Positions 25,591 to 38,259 are shown, counted from the first letter of the stretch. The stretch is DNA of 64,000 bases from Maea johnstoni (GCA_963942565.1 OZ012693.1:8247111-8311110), one strand, 5' to 3'. Notes: generated by a model not told the origin, from the sequence alone. Numbers and translations: made by a program.

Positions 25591-25965
25591 TTCTTATTTG
25601 TGCTGATATATGATATATATTTGATAATTTGTTTTTGTCATTTAAGTCATCTTGCCTCAAAGCATGATGCCTAAAAGATTTGTGAGTGCACATGTAGGTG
25701 ACAGAACAAGTCTAATGTGGAAGCGTGTACAAAGAAAAAGTATTAACTGTAGGCTTAGACATCAAAAGAAACAGAATCTTTGATATTTTTTACCACAAAG
25801 GGTATTCTGTCAACAGCAAAAATGAGTAAAATAGATTCCAGAAAAAAATTTAAATTCTCCAGATTAATGAATTGCAAATTGATCTGGTTGACCCCTGGTC
25901 CTAGGCAATATCAAACGTTTTGGTTTAAAACATTTTTTGTAATAATTCTAACAATAGCTGATTAC

Positions 25966-26797
25966 CTGATGACGTGCTTGTTGTAGGCTTCTCATGCCCA
26001 TTCTTCAAGCCACCCGGAGTCCCCTCATGGACTTTTTTCACCTTGACACTTTTTGTCCTTGTCACAACAATGGTCTCTCCTCCGGCAACGCCATTCTCGG
26101 AATCCTTTCCCTTTTCTCCGCTCACAAGAGGAGCCCTTCCATCTAATTCCCCAGCAGTCCCTGAACCGCATGTTCTACTACTATCCAACTTGGCAGAGGT
26201 GCCATTAGTTGATGTTTTCTTCTTGCTGCCATTGGCCATTGTGTCAGTGATAAGTGCAGCTTCAGCCTCAGCAGCAGCAGGAGTAGGAGGAGGAAGAACA
26301 CAGGAGCGGTTCACCTCAGAAGTAGCAGCGGTGATACTGTAGTTAGCTAGAAGGCAATGCTCAGTATCAGTGACTGCCGCTGCCGCAGCAGCCTGATTGC
26401 CCTCCCCTGAAGTAGTAGGGGTCTTTCTCCAATCAGCCTTATCTCGCCCATCAAAAACACCACAAGGAGTTTCATCATCAACCCTGCCTGCCTGGATCGT
26501 GTTGATTTCAGACACGCCACCACTAATTCCCCCCACAACTGTGGAAGCGATGTTTGCCGCAGCATGAGGATCTGTATCAGAACAAGTTGAAAGGTTGTCT
26601 CCCTTATGACCCGAGGCTCTTGATGATGTAGGGTGGTTCTTCATCTCCGTGGAAACAATACCTGCAATCTGGGAATCCGCAGATGTCTGAGAGTGGCTGC
26701 CTGTTTCTACGGAACCACAAGTGCCTGTTATCGCCCTCTTAGTGGCTGTACTGTTAATCCTTGAGGATTTCAGGCTCGTAGTAGACTTATTTCCCAT
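25966..26797 (-). CDS. KCC-like gene, alternative first coding exon 1b
   Basis: An 832-bp open exon on the minus strand: 277 codons plus one base, ending TCATCAG|GTAATC (phase 1). The start codon has a strong context (ATCAAAATGG), and an in-frame TAA lies 27 bp upstream, so the start is fixed. The peptide begins MGNKSTTSLKSS and is rich in Ser, Thr, Gly and Ala with Lys patches (VKVKKV), as expected for a disordered cytosolic tail. MGxxxT at the extreme N-terminus fits an N-myristoylation signal (inference). No RFx[V/I] motif is present. Its frame is continuous with the exon at 8231-8349, so it most likely makes an N-terminal isoform of the same protein as exon 1a. It could instead be the first exon of an unrelated nested gene, but the phase match and the absence of another partner argue against that. 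Confidence 0.65.
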
Positions 26798-27200
26798 TTT
26801 GATGCACTCCTCTTCAAGTTGTTATCTCGCGAAGTCTAGTTCACCGTCAATGTCTCAATTACCATGTGCAGCTGCAGCTTGCAGTGTGGCAATGTGCTCC
26901 CTAAACTGCTTGAAGAGGAGTTAACATGATTTCCTGGCTAATTCATACAAATCAAACTAAGCCATGAGCGTAATTGAGATAAGCGCCTCAGGATTATCGG
27001 CATAAACGTCCTGTTACTCCCCCTCAGCGAGCCCATCCCTGACCACGCTTCCGTTAATGGACCCGCTCGAGAACTCTGCACCCTGGAGCATGCATACATC
27101 TCAAAAGTTGGACCACATCCAACTACCTGTCGTGCTTTCGGGCCATTAAGATCTACACACATGGGGAGCCACAAAACTGTGCTGGAATTGATAGCTATTT
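26798..27200 (-). promoter_or_regulatory. Presumed promoter/5' UTR of exon 1b
   Basis: The roughly 400 bp upstream of the exon 1b start are clearly richer in G+C and CpG than the surrounding intron (for example TTCCGTTAATGGACCCGCTC near 27050). An E-box CAGCTG lies about 90 bp upstream of the ATG. No TATA box is clear. The call rests on position and composition only. Confidence 0.4.
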
Positions 27201-29769
27201 CATTACAGGAGAGAGATATTGAATAAACAGCACATCAATTCATATGTTACAGAAAAGTGGGCGTTAAATCATTTTGCACTAAAGAGCCAAGGGTAAAGTC
27301 AGTTATTAGCAACAAAATATGGTTTAAATGTTCCATACTGAGATGGAAAAAGGCAATTCTATTTTTTTTTTCTAATATGAGACAGAGCTACAAATCAGAT
27401 ATTGCTGTTTTGCATAACAATCTTTTACACTATATAAATTATGAAGCAAATTCTTAAAATGTGCAAAAAATGAAAACAAAATTATGATATCCATTGTATG
27501 AAAAGTATGAAAAATATCCACATGCTTATGCCTGGTATTGCACTTTGAGTGACGTGCAAATATGTTTTTGGGTATGAGATTTTAGGTGAATAAGTGACTA
27601 TAATTTATTTAATTCATTTTCTTTAAAAGACATGATCAGTGTTCCCACTCTTTGAAAAAAATTGAAAATACCAAGAGATGGACAGGATCTTTGTGACTAC
27701 AAACTACCATATTCACTTTTTGGTCATTATATTACGTAGCAAATACCTGCAAAGATAAAGAGGTCTAGTGCTCGAGTTTGAGATGCTTAATGGTAAAAAT
27801 AGCCTATTGTTATAAATGGACCAATCGTTAGGAAATAAAAATTGTATCATGATAAGCAATTATGCAAAGCCACTGAGCCACATACAATCTAATACAGTTC
27901 CTAATACTAAACCTTTGAACAAGTTTTTTTTTATCTAAATATGTTTGCTCTTTTAGCAGTGTCACTCAGTAATGTTTTGTATCCACAAAAATCATCCAAA
28001 ATTGTTGAGTATTCATGTAAAATGCATACCATAATATGAATATGGTAGGCTCATAAGAAATGGCATGGGGCTGCAAGGTCTGAATTAGATGCAACAAGAA
28101 AGATTTGTGGCAAGCCAGGGTATTTGAGGTCAGAAGTGCATTAAGATAATAGAGGGATTGCCCTATATTTTGCACAAAAATCGTAAAAAGATGGGTTCAC
28201 TAATTTATACTGATATTTAAACCAGCTAAAATTAAAGGTGTCATATAGGTAAGCTAAATTGTTTAATTTTTTTTTAATGTGATCATTTTACTTAATCTTT
28301 TTTTTTTTCGCAAGGGAATAAACATTTTCTATTGGCCTTATTCACGCATTCTAACTTTAAATATAACACTTTTTAAATGGAATCAAATGGTTCGGCTCTC
28401 CTGTGTCTTCGTTAGGTAGCTTGAGTAGCCTACAGCACTGGTCCTACTGCTGTCTTTGGCCCAATGACACCAAGCATCAGAAATGACATCTAATGGCAGT
28501 CTTAAGAACTACATTATTCTGCCAGCTAAAGGAAGAACCAATGAAGATATACATTCTTTCGGTAAACACCACAGGAATAAATCAAAGTACTATATGAAAA
28601 TGTAAATAATTAATTTTGTAAAAAGAAAAATGTGATGGGTATTAAAAACTGAGGGTTAGTTAATCTGATTAATAATTATTGAGACTGAAGAGACCTGGAA
28701 TTTTCTTGTTCAAAATAATAGTTCTTGAATTACACATGATGGAACTGAGTCTAGTGACTAGGAAATCTAAATTGACTAATAAAGTTGCTCTCTTGTATTT
28801 CCTTACTTGCCCTATTAATTTTTGAGTACTGACGCTAAATCTATTGCAAGAAAAGCCTTTTCAGAATCAGAATCAAAATATTACCTTAAAAAATAATATT
28901 CTCTATGTAATGTACTCTGATAATTGCAAATGTCATCGAGTGTATGGATGCTGGATAAAGTGTGTGCAGTTAATTAAAAATAACCTAAGATATCAAGTAT
29001 TTTACTACCTAGTGTAAGTCCCTAGAAACCCATATTCCCATAACCTACATACATACAGTTTGGTTCAAGCATATCATTGGGGACAGACTCATAAATTATA
29101 TTTACCTAATTATCTGGGAACTTTCTATGTGGTTCACTAAGTACCCACTAGTTCATTATAAAGACCTTATATGGACTACCTCACATTGCAAGGCCTTTCT
29201 AACAAGTGTTTGAAGTGTTTATTCCAGGGTTTACAGGCCTGCCAGCCCTAAACAGACACAATCACTATTGGTGAGTAAAAGAAAAATGAGAAACCCTAAA
29301 ATGAATGCAATATTGTTACTTTGGAAAATATAACAAATTCAGGTGTCAGCTAGAAATGTTAAAAAAACATTGTAGGATAGCCCTCATACTGACACTGATC
29401 CCAATAAATTTCAACTGGTGGTTTTCCAATGAGAATACTTCAATATTCTCACTGTCATTTAATAGAAGCTGAACTTTGTCAATTAGATAATGACATCTGA
29501 AGAGTTTTATTCAATCCTAACAGAAAAGGGGATGCAAGGATAAAGAGAGAAGTCTAGAGTACACACTTCAGCTATGAAATATGCTTACTCATGCGCCTCT
29601 GACCTTAGTCTGTCTGGGTAAAATATTTTATATTTTCAGAATTTTTTTGTTTATTCAATTGCACATAAATAGAGGTAGGTTACATCAAGATAAGCCGCCA
29701 GGGCCAATAATAAGTGTATTGAAAAACATAAGGAGTAATTGCTGACGTTCTATACAAGACATGTATTAA

Positions 29770-30641
29770 GGTGATGGGTACCATTGCAAGCCAGTTAAAA
29801 GCCCTGTCCCAAAACACACCTCAAAGCAGCATAATCCTATAACTAGGTGTATCTCCAGGTTCCTGAGTGTTATCAGGTAGAGAATATCATCGCCACCTGT
29901 CATTATTCAATCCATATTCTGTTTTATTTCAAAATTTTCAACTTTTTTTTCGAATGACATATTCTCATTAATTACGCAGTTGATGGTTACTGTAGGTTCA
30001 TAGATACCTTAGGGATGTCGTTGACTATGCCCAATAAAAAGTATTTTTTTGATTTTTTACTCCTGAAGATTTTTACAGGCCATAACATTGAAAATTCTAG
30101 TGAGAAATCTCGTGTGTGGAGGCATGGGAACCCCTTTGATAGTAGTGGACATACCTCGCTGATCACTCCTGAGCACTCGAAACAAAAGAGAGCTGCACAA
30201 AGATACACATCGACGATCTCAAGACAATGGCTTGTGGTCAGGATGCTATAAATAGGTGCTAGCTATGAGTACGGGAGGTCACCAAGTGAAGTTGGTGTGG
30301 AGATTTCTAACTAAAATTTTCAACGTTATGGTCTGTAAAAATCTTCAGCAGTAAATAATCAAAAAAATACTTTTTATTGGGCATAGTCAATGATATCCCT
30401 AAAGTAACTCTGAACCTGCAGTAACCGTCACCTGCGTAATTAATGAGAATATGTTATTTGAAAAAAAAGTTGTAAATTTTGAAATAAAGCAGAATATGGA
30501 TTGAATAATGACAGGTGGCGATGATATTCTCTACCTGATAACACTCAGGAACCTGGAGATACACCTAGTTATAGGATTATGCTGCTTTGAGGTGTGTTTT
30601 GGGACAGGACTTTTAACTGGCTTGCAATGGTACCCATCACC
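29770..30641. mobile_element. Long-arm fold-back DNA element with TTAA flanks (872 bp)
   Basis: The ends are GGTGATGGGTACCATTGC and GCAATGGTACCCATCACC, each bordered by TTAA (29766-29769 and 30642-30645). The inverted arms extend about 340 bp each (29770-30110 and 30300-30641) with only scattered differences, and the loop is about 190 bp. TTAA targeting fits piggyBac or Kolobok relatives. Outside the TTAA a GTA is also present on both sides, so the exact duplication is ambiguous. The element is non-coding. Confidence 0.85.
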
Positions 30642-30786
30642 TTAAGTACAGGATAAATACATTGAAGTATGGGTACTCAGTAAACTGTATATTTTCGATA
30701 CATTTTTATAGACCAAACAAAAGATTATTTGCCATTGGAGTTTGTAATTAAACATGTATTGGATAAACAATATACCTGAAATGGTC

Positions 30787-31490
30787 TATTCACTCTATTG
30801 GGTTATAAATAAGAATACCAATCTCTTTAAGAAATTGTTTTATTATCCTCATATAATATCAATGTGAGCACTCAGTACTGTCATAGTCTATTGAGTTGTA
30901 AATAAGAATACTAATTTTTTACGTAAACAAATTGTTTTATTATCCTCGTATAATATCAATGTGAGCACTCAGTACTGTCATAGTCTATTGCATTATAAAT
31001 AAGAATACCAATTTCTTCTCTTTTAGTAAACAAATTGTTTTATTATCCTCATATAATATCAATGTGAGCACTCACTCACTCAGTACTGTCATAGTCTATT
31101 GGATTATAAATAAGAATACCAATTTCTTCTCTTTAAGTAAACACATTATTTTATTATCCTCATATAATATCAATGTCCGCACTCAGTATTGTCACAGTCT
31201 ATTAGGCCAAGAAAAAATATTGTTTGTTTCCTGTAACAGTCTGAAAAAAAAAAACTTGTTCGGGTAGGGTTACAGGAAACAAACAACTTTTTTTAGGCCT
31301 AATATCAATGACATTACTGTCCTAGTTTATCAGGTTATAGATAAGAGTACAAATTCATTGAGTAAGCAAAATTGTTTTATTATCCACTTATAATATCAAT
31401 TTCAGCAATCAGTGTGTCATAGTCTATTGGGTTTAAATAAGAATACCAATTTCTTAAGTAAACAAATTGTTTTATTATCCTCATATGACT
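30787..31490. repeat. Tandem array, about 96-bp unit, about seven copies
   Basis: The unit is marked by ATAAATAAGAATACCAAT, TTGTTTTATTATCCTCATAT and GTGAGCACTCAGTACTGTCA. Units start near 30790, 30887, 30985, 31095, 31195, 31320 and 31418. The fifth unit is split by the MITE at 31203-31301. Confidence 0.9.
31203..31301. mobile_element. TAGGCC-end MITE inserted in the 96-bp array
   Basis: It runs from TAGGCCAAGAAAAAATATTG to ACTTTTTTTAGGCCTA. Inner inverted words are TTGTTTGTTTCCTGTAAC and GTTACAGGAAACAAACAA. A longer relative lies at 58903-59140. The TA at both ends may be the target duplication, which would suit Tc1/mariner-like targeting; the superfamily is uncertain. Confidence 0.75.
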
Positions 31491-31778
31491 CTGTACCTTG
31501 TGCAGTTTTCAATAGGCACTGAATCTTGAACAGTTTCAGAGCTTTCTTATTTACCTCCACAGATCCTCAGGAGAATGCTGTTTTCTGTTGAAGTGGGAGG
31601 GCTGAGGGCTTAATTTGAATTTAATAATTCATGTAGTCTGGGATTGACTGCTTGCTGGGCTGCTCACAAGGACTAGCGTCGGCGGCAGTTTTTGTAGTCA
31701 TTTAATATTGAATTATAATACACCGAGTACAGGCAGAGCCACCATGAAATCAATAAGATTACAAAAATGCCATGCCAT

Positions 31779-31993
31779 CAGGGGTCCAGTTAGCCATTAG
31801 CCCCATAGCCGAAGGCTATAAAAAGTTGTGTGGGGCTATGATAATATTTGCCTTTGTAGCCTGGCTGGCTATAGGAAAAGTGAAATGTTTAAAATCATGG
31901 TCAGAGGAATATGAACAACATATCAGTTGAAGATCACTATTTGACACAACGGTTGTTGGTCTCCCAGAGTTTTTAAACGATGTCTGACCCCTG
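31779..31993. mobile_element. CAGGGGTC-end MITE with 6-bp TSD
   Basis: The ends are CAGGGGTCCAGTTAG and ATGTCTGACCCCTG, about 215 bp. It is flanked by TGCCAT (31773-31778) and TGCCAT (31994-31999). The left flank already repeats ATGCC, so the duplication is slightly ambiguous. hAT-like, non-coding. Confidence 0.65.
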
Positions 31994-32365
31994 TGCCATG
32001 TCATGTTATGCTATGCCACACAGTGCAATCATTTCCACTCATCTTCATTTTAAATACCAGAATCAACTCTAAATGCTAAGATCAAGTTGTAGATTGTTAA
32101 GAAGTTGATACTGGTTATCACAAGAGGAAAACTTAAAAGTGATGCCCTCATTTCAAAATTCAGCTATCTATACCTCATTTCAAAATTCAGCTATTTATAG
32201 ACTCATTCACTTAACAAGGCATAGTAATATGGAATTTCTTATCTTTAAATATGAAAGAACAATTTTCAACCCTATGGCCTGAAGCGTGAAAGTTATAATC
32301 CTCAAATCTGAGGGCCACAACGAAAATCAAATCCTGTATTTGACTGTGTTACCCTCATGAAATAA

Positions 32366-32367
32366 GG

Positions 32368-32456
<89 letters not shown>

Positions 32457-32592
32457 CATTATTATTATCATTATCATTATAATTATTATCATTATTATTA
32501 TTATTAATATTATTATTATTATTATCATCATTATCATTGTCATTACCATTATCATTATCATTATTATTATTATCATCATTATTATTATTATT
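32366..32592. repeat. ATT/ATC microsatellite
   Basis: A long ATT run with ATC and GTC interruptions. The Ile/Met-rich frame on the minus strand is an artefact. Confidence 0.95.
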
Positions 32593-34045
32593 TCTAGTTT
32601 TCTACTTAGGTTGATAACCCTTAATTTTTTTCCATAGTTAGTTACCATGCCACGAGCTGTTTATACCTTATTAATGGGATGGCCATGTGTTTCATATTAT
32701 TTTCCATTCTGCAGATCAAAGAATCAATAGCCAGCAATATGATATCCAGCAATAAAGATTGTGACATGAATGCACCTTGTTCTTTAATACATTGCTTTCT
32801 TACAAGCCTGTTGTAATTGCACTTACAGCTGAATTGTGGTTGGCATAATTTTTGGATATTTTTCAAATACCCTTCTAAAAATTAAAATTCTCTATATCAA
32901 ATCATTAATTACCCAAGAAAGCGCACCACAGGGTCTACCTAAACATATTTGGCTGGTAGCCTTAATTGGTTGCCCTTTGTTAATTTCTAATAGTTTTTCT
33001 TATATAAACACTTTATATTTCATATTTTTCTATACATATGTATATTGTACTTCCAATTTGCCCAGCAGTCAACCACAAGAAAATTGGCACTCAATGCCAA
33101 ATTGAGCTGATTGTGGTAGCTGGTACACCCACTGCATGAGAAAATGTTTCTATTGTCATGAAATCATTGGGCACTGACAGCTAGCTTCAGCCAGGTTCGC
33201 CAACACGCCAGGAACATCTGAAAAGCCTGTTGTATTTCCTGGTAACCCACTGGCCTTTAGTCGGATAATATTTGTGCTCTGAGCTATTCTTGTAGCAATG
33301 GCACTTATAAATACTGTTATTATTCAACCCTGATTTCCTGACACTGGTGCAGATGGAAAGCCTGTTTATGCCAAGGTCTATACTTAACAGAAGGCTGTTC
33401 TCTCCCCTGTAATTACAGTGAGTGCAGTAAACAATTAGCTTGGCCTGATTGCCTTCACTCCCATATATCACACTCCCAGACATATTCACCTTCAGAGAAT
33501 GCAACAAGAATGAAAGTGAATGTCAGAATACAGAGAACAAACATCTCCTGTCATTGACAGATGCACTCTTTACACTAGCCTCCAGTGTGGTCGAGTGGTG
33601 TGAATCTATTGCTGGCATAAACAGTAACTGTAACACAAAGTAATACATTTCTCTTTTATCTTTTCTCATATTTCATAACTGAAATAGCTGCACTAAGGCA
33701 CAACATAATTTTTCGTGGCAAATCGCTCAGAAGGGCAAGTGAGGTTCTACTTTCACTGGCTCTACTCCAACATTCATATGCCCAAGGTTACAAATTGTAT
33801 GTCTTATGAAAAATTAGCTTAAGGTAGGAATGACAGTGTTAGCCTATATAAAATGACTAGGTTCACTCCCACATACATCACCATTTCAGTTCAGACATAT
33901 TCCTTCTCAGGGAATCCAGCAGTAATGAGAGTGAATGTCAGGACACATGTGGTTACTGTCACTCTTGCCCTAGTTCTTTGACTGATGCCTATAGGGAGGT
34001 CTGGCAAGATATTGTGATTCTACTGCTGGAATAAATAGTACCATT

Positions 34046-34264
34046 TTAACCCTTTCACTTCTGGAGCACACACATGGTGTGGCCGCCACCTATGGAAGCA
34101 ATTTTATAACATAGCGATATTTTTAGGAATATTTGACTCAAAAGTTGTTATTTGGATGGGTCTGAATTAAGGTCCTCTCCAAATTTGTTTGCAGTTCATT
34201 CTTTTTGACATAGTTGGATCTAAGTTGTTAGACCATGTGTGCACTCAAGATGTACAGGGCTTAA
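34046..34264. mobile_element. TTAA MITE family c, complete copy
   Basis: It runs from TTAACCCTTTCACTTCTGG to GATGTACAGGGCTTAA, with inner inverted words CACACACATGG and CCATGTGTGCACTC. Confidence 0.75.
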
Positions 34265-37200
34265 TATAACCGATCATCTGACACTCCAGAACAGAAATTA
34301 TCACCGGTGGACTAGTAGAAATCAACCTGAACTTTTCTGACAGGACAGGTGTTTGCCCAAGTGATCACATAAAAAGATAAAGTTAAGGCTTCCCCACTGT
34401 TCAGGTGTAACACATAGGACTTCTAACATGCTCTTCTATTTACATATTCTCTTAGGAGATTTAGAGCAGATAAGGCAATATAAGCCATTCTGGCTTAGTC
34501 AATGCAGGGACCATGGGAAAGTTATTTCTCTTGATTCTTTACCTTGGCATATGCGACAGAGGCAACAGTTACTTCTTTTGAGTCTAAACTGGTTAAAAAT
34601 AATGCATGTTTCTTGCCCCTGCTCTTTATATAGGTGGCGTGGGAATGGGGGGATGACCTAAAACAAATGCTGGGATTTCATTCTAATAAATGAAATTCTG
34701 TTACACACACCAAAATTATCTCCATTTTTTTTCATGTCAAAGAAAGAGAAGATTTTTACTCTTGTCAAAATGGTCACCTACGAAAGAAAACAAATAGCCA
34801 ACTATTACTACTTCATACCAGTGACATATGTCTCAGTTCATACACATTTAATTCTGTTTTAGAATATATCTAAATTTCAAAAACAGCCATGAAATACATT
34901 TTAAACACAAAAGGACTAGTAATACATAAGCATGCATGTACGCAATTTGCATGCAAAAATAACAGTTTTTGTAGGACAAGTTGAAATCTTGGAGGACAAG
35001 TAGAAATTGGGGGCTATTTCTCCCACAGGAAAAGTATGTCTGAAAAGTTATGTTAAGCCCTGATGTTAAGGGGTTAAGAACTGGTTACACAATTATTTTC
35101 TTTTTGCAAGGCAAGGCACTCTTTTCTCATTAGAAGATACTGAACAGCTTTAAGCTGGCAAAATTGGATTAGCTGTAAATGTAAATTATGATATTCGCAA
35201 AAAAATACTTTAGATATCACCTAAGTAGTCAGGCTTTTCCAGGTCATTAAAAGCACAATTTGGTAGATAATATATCAATAACATTTCATTTCTTTTCAAT
35301 GAAGAATCAAGTTTTGTGTGATAGATACAATAACATGTATCCCTAAAAAGTCTAGAAGATCTAAACTTTGAACTTCTGGAATCACAACGTTTGGCTCATG
35401 TTCTCTAATTCATAAAAGATGTTGTGGAAAACATAGAAATGTGTATTATATTACAAAAATCCATCGAGACTGCTAAGAAGAAGTTATTATTAGACTATCA
35501 ATACATTGAAATCATTGTCTTTTTCATATTCTCTGTATAACAGTACCAATCTCATTCAATCTGCCCCTGGCTAAAGTATGGTATTACACTTTCATCATAA
35601 GATTGGCCATTTGAAGTGTTCTAATCTGCATTGCTGCCACATTAATGATGAGCATGGTGATGAGAAACAGACCCCACAGACATGATCTAGACAGAGAATA
35701 TTTTGTTTCTCTCAGTGATGAATTGGATATATTACTGATAAGATTTATAAGACATATCAACTTATCAAGCATCCATATCAGGGCTCGACATAACAGACAT
35801 GCGGGGCAAGCTGAACACGCCCTCAACTTGCCCGGTTGACTATCTAATATTTCAGATACCTGGCATGTCTGAGTTCGACGGCTGCCACCATGTTGGGTAA
35901 CTTTTATAAATAAGGAAGTTATCAAACAAGATTGATGAAAGAACTTGGGAAAAGGTGAAATAAATATCTCACCTATTCTTTCTTTGTCAGATTGACAAAG
36001 AAAAATGTAAATATTAATTGCTTATGTTCTACAGAAGTGTAGAAAAACAATGTTTTGTGATTTTGACACTGATATTGAAGCCGGGCTGCCAGGTGCCATT
36101 TCATTGAGCAATACTGCATTTCTTTATGTTAGCGACTGTGTAATGCCTGACATCTTCCAATCAAGATCTTTTGCAGTATTATAATCTACTCTAATCCAGG
36201 GTCAATGGGTTCATGTTAAACAATTACAATAACAACAAGTATTGTTAAGATAATTGTATAATCAATTTATCAGGCATCCCACAATTACTAGTTTTACTTT
36301 TGAAATTGTTGACATTTCAAAATGTCTATTTGGTGCCATTCTAGCATCATTATTTCAGTACATAACACCTTTTTGAAACAATTGACCATATTCAATTAAT
36401 CAATCAAAATTCTGAACGAGTGGTCAAGCTAAAAAAAAATAATGATTCCTAACACTAATTATAACACAAAAATGACAAAATACTATAGGCTCCATGAAAT
36501 ATAGGGAGTAAAAGAGAGCACAAAGGCGTAGAGTCCCTCTAAAATGTTCAAGGTCTTCAAATGGCAGGTGCTTTGGTTACTTAGGCACTCTCCCACGCCA
36601 CCTTCAAACTGACACTATACTGGCAAAAATTTGAATCTTCTTTAAATTTATAAGTTTGAATAATCAATCAGGATGATTCCGTTGGTGAGCTGGGAGCAGT
36701 ACAAATTATCAAAGGCTGATCCCTAGTCATATCATATGTCAACTTACAAGCTTGCGGTTGTTGAAAAAGTTTTATTCCCACCGTAAAACTCACTTTTATA
36801 CAAAACAAAATGAAAAACTATGACCTAATTTTACAGAAATGTTAGGGTTGTTGTAAACCACATCATTAGATAGATATAATAAAGGTATATTATCTATTTC
36901 ATTTCATTTATTCATTTATCATCTATATATTCTTTTCTATATTTATTAGTTTATTCATTTTTTTATTATTTTTTATCTATTATTTTCATCTATTTTTTTT
37001 ATCTGTGTATTAGTTTACCTATACATTTTTAATGTATTTATTCATTGGGGGGGAGTCATCTGTCATTTTAAGTACTTCAACTTGAAAATGATTTGATTAA
37101 TTCTTAAAAAGTTGAACAACAATGTGCCTAGGGGATGGGGACAAGCATCCTTACAGTAACCCCCCCCCCCCCCCCCACACACGTCTGGACCATGACAACT

Positions 37201-38111
37201 GTCCAATGACTCTAAAGCGCTTTTGAACATTATAGGTGGAAAGGGCGCTATATCAAATATCAATTATTATTATTATTACTTAAAATCTTAAAATATGTCT
37301 GTCCCTCCTTATAAGGGTGGGGAGAGCATATTATTCTAAAATGTTAATGATATGTAAAATAAGGGGGATGAAAATTAAAAATAAAACAAAAAACACATTC
37401 CCAAAGTGTCCAGTTTAAGTTTTTAAGTCCATTCGCAAACTTGGCTCCTAGTGTAGCCTATAGTTTGTTTGTTTGTTTGTTTGTTTTGGATCCATAGCCG
37501 CATTTGTCCCCTGGGGTCAACTCCCAAGGGTGGACCTACGGAGATCTCCCCTACCACCCAGGCCACTCGTCAAGCCCCCGCCCCCGGGCCTTCTTATCCT
37601 TCTTCATATGTTCCCTGTCCCCTATCACATCTGGTTGCAAAAGTACATGCTTCAGGGGCAAATGCTCCCAAAACAACCATTGAGCACAATGTCTGTTGTG
37701 ACAGACTTGAGACTAAGCTTGGCGTATGTCATCATTCTATTAATAGAACTGAAAGTAACTTAGAATTTTACATATTCGAACTTACATAAAAGATAAGATA
37801 TAGCTTATTTCGGATGACATTGCCTGGCATCATTTTACCTAGTTCGAACATTTCATCCAACTTCAAGAACCAGACCAAATTGAAGGCAAGTCGTGTGTAC
37901 TTTTTACTTCTAGGGTATTTACTATTTGACTATTTCAATGGCATTTTGTAAAGGGCTTTGCTTTTTATAGTTTCATAGTCAATTCAACCTAGCAGATCTG
38001 AAATGGAATGGACAGTCTATCAATAAATCTGTAGCACCAGACGAAAAAAAATGTGGCACTGTTGATTTGACATGAGCAACGTCAGGCTAGAAATAGACTG
38101 ACAGAACGTAC

Positions 38112-38259
38112 CATTTTTCGCAACTTGAACATCTCCGTTCTCGTCCTCGGCGTCCGGTTGAGTATCTGATATTGTGATGCTTGGTGTGTTACTAATTCCA
38201 CTTTCACTCGGCCCCAATGGGTCCCCCGCAGTTTTGGATACTTGAAAACGAGATGTCAT
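38112..38259 (-). CDS. KCC-like gene (K-Cl cotransporter), first coding exon 1a
   Basis: The 148-bp coding part on the minus strand starts MTSRFQVSKTAGDPLGPSES and ends QVAKN plus one base, donor G|GTACGT (phase 1), matching the acceptor at 8349. Family knowledge: KCCs (SLC12A4-7) are electroneutral K+/Cl- exporters of the plasma membrane with long cytosolic tails. Vertebrate KCC2a and KCC3a start with a short exon carrying an RFx[V/I] docking site for SPAK/OSR1 kinases (MSRRFTV and SVRFMV). RFQV at residues 4-7 is that motif at the same distance from the start. NKCC-type SLC12 proteins also carry RFQV motifs, so NKCC is the main alternative; the HLLLYE end of exon 2 favours KCC. The splice partner is 29.8 kb away, which is inference from phase and strand. 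Confidence 0.62.

Larger units (their letters stand above)
8350..25965 (-). other. KCC intron between exon 1b and exon 2 (about 17.6 kb)
   Basis: A non-coding stretch on the KCC strand that holds repeats, listed separately: family c MITE at 8447-8645, Harbinger-like element 10334-12350, ATC microsatellite 14461-14720, hAT element 14990-15838, family b MITEs 15924-16494, 16872-17100 and 24839-25068, hAT-like MITE 18236-18579, family a MITEs, a 192-bp duplication at 20184-20560, a 67-bp array at 22395-22730 and a SINE at 23590-23760. Between them (8650-10330, 12600-14460, 17100-18230, 20560-22280 and 25070-25960) I see only unique AT-rich sequence. A perfect CRE-like octamer TGACGTCA lies at 23235-23242. 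Confidence 0.55.
27201..38111 (-). other. KCC intron between exon 1a and exon 1b (non-coding)
   Basis: No coding exon was seen. It holds the 872-bp fold-back element (29770-30641), a 96-bp tandem array (30787-31490), a small hAT-like MITE (31779-31993), an ATT microsatellite (32366-32592), a diverged duplication of about 410-bp spacing (33455-33650 and 33865-34040), a family c MITE (34046-34264), a partial CAGGGCTCGA-end element starting at 35779 and a poly-C run at 37160. From 27.2 to 29.7 kb and from 35.1 to 37.1 kb I see only unique AT-rich sequence. Confidence 0.55.

Noticed and set aside
25974-26342. 122-codon plus-strand frame
   Set aside because: Antisense shadow of exon 1b, which has the better start context and the matching splice phase.
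30787-31490. CRISPR-like array
   Set aside because: Units are contiguous tandem copies without unique spacers, and the genome is eukaryotic.
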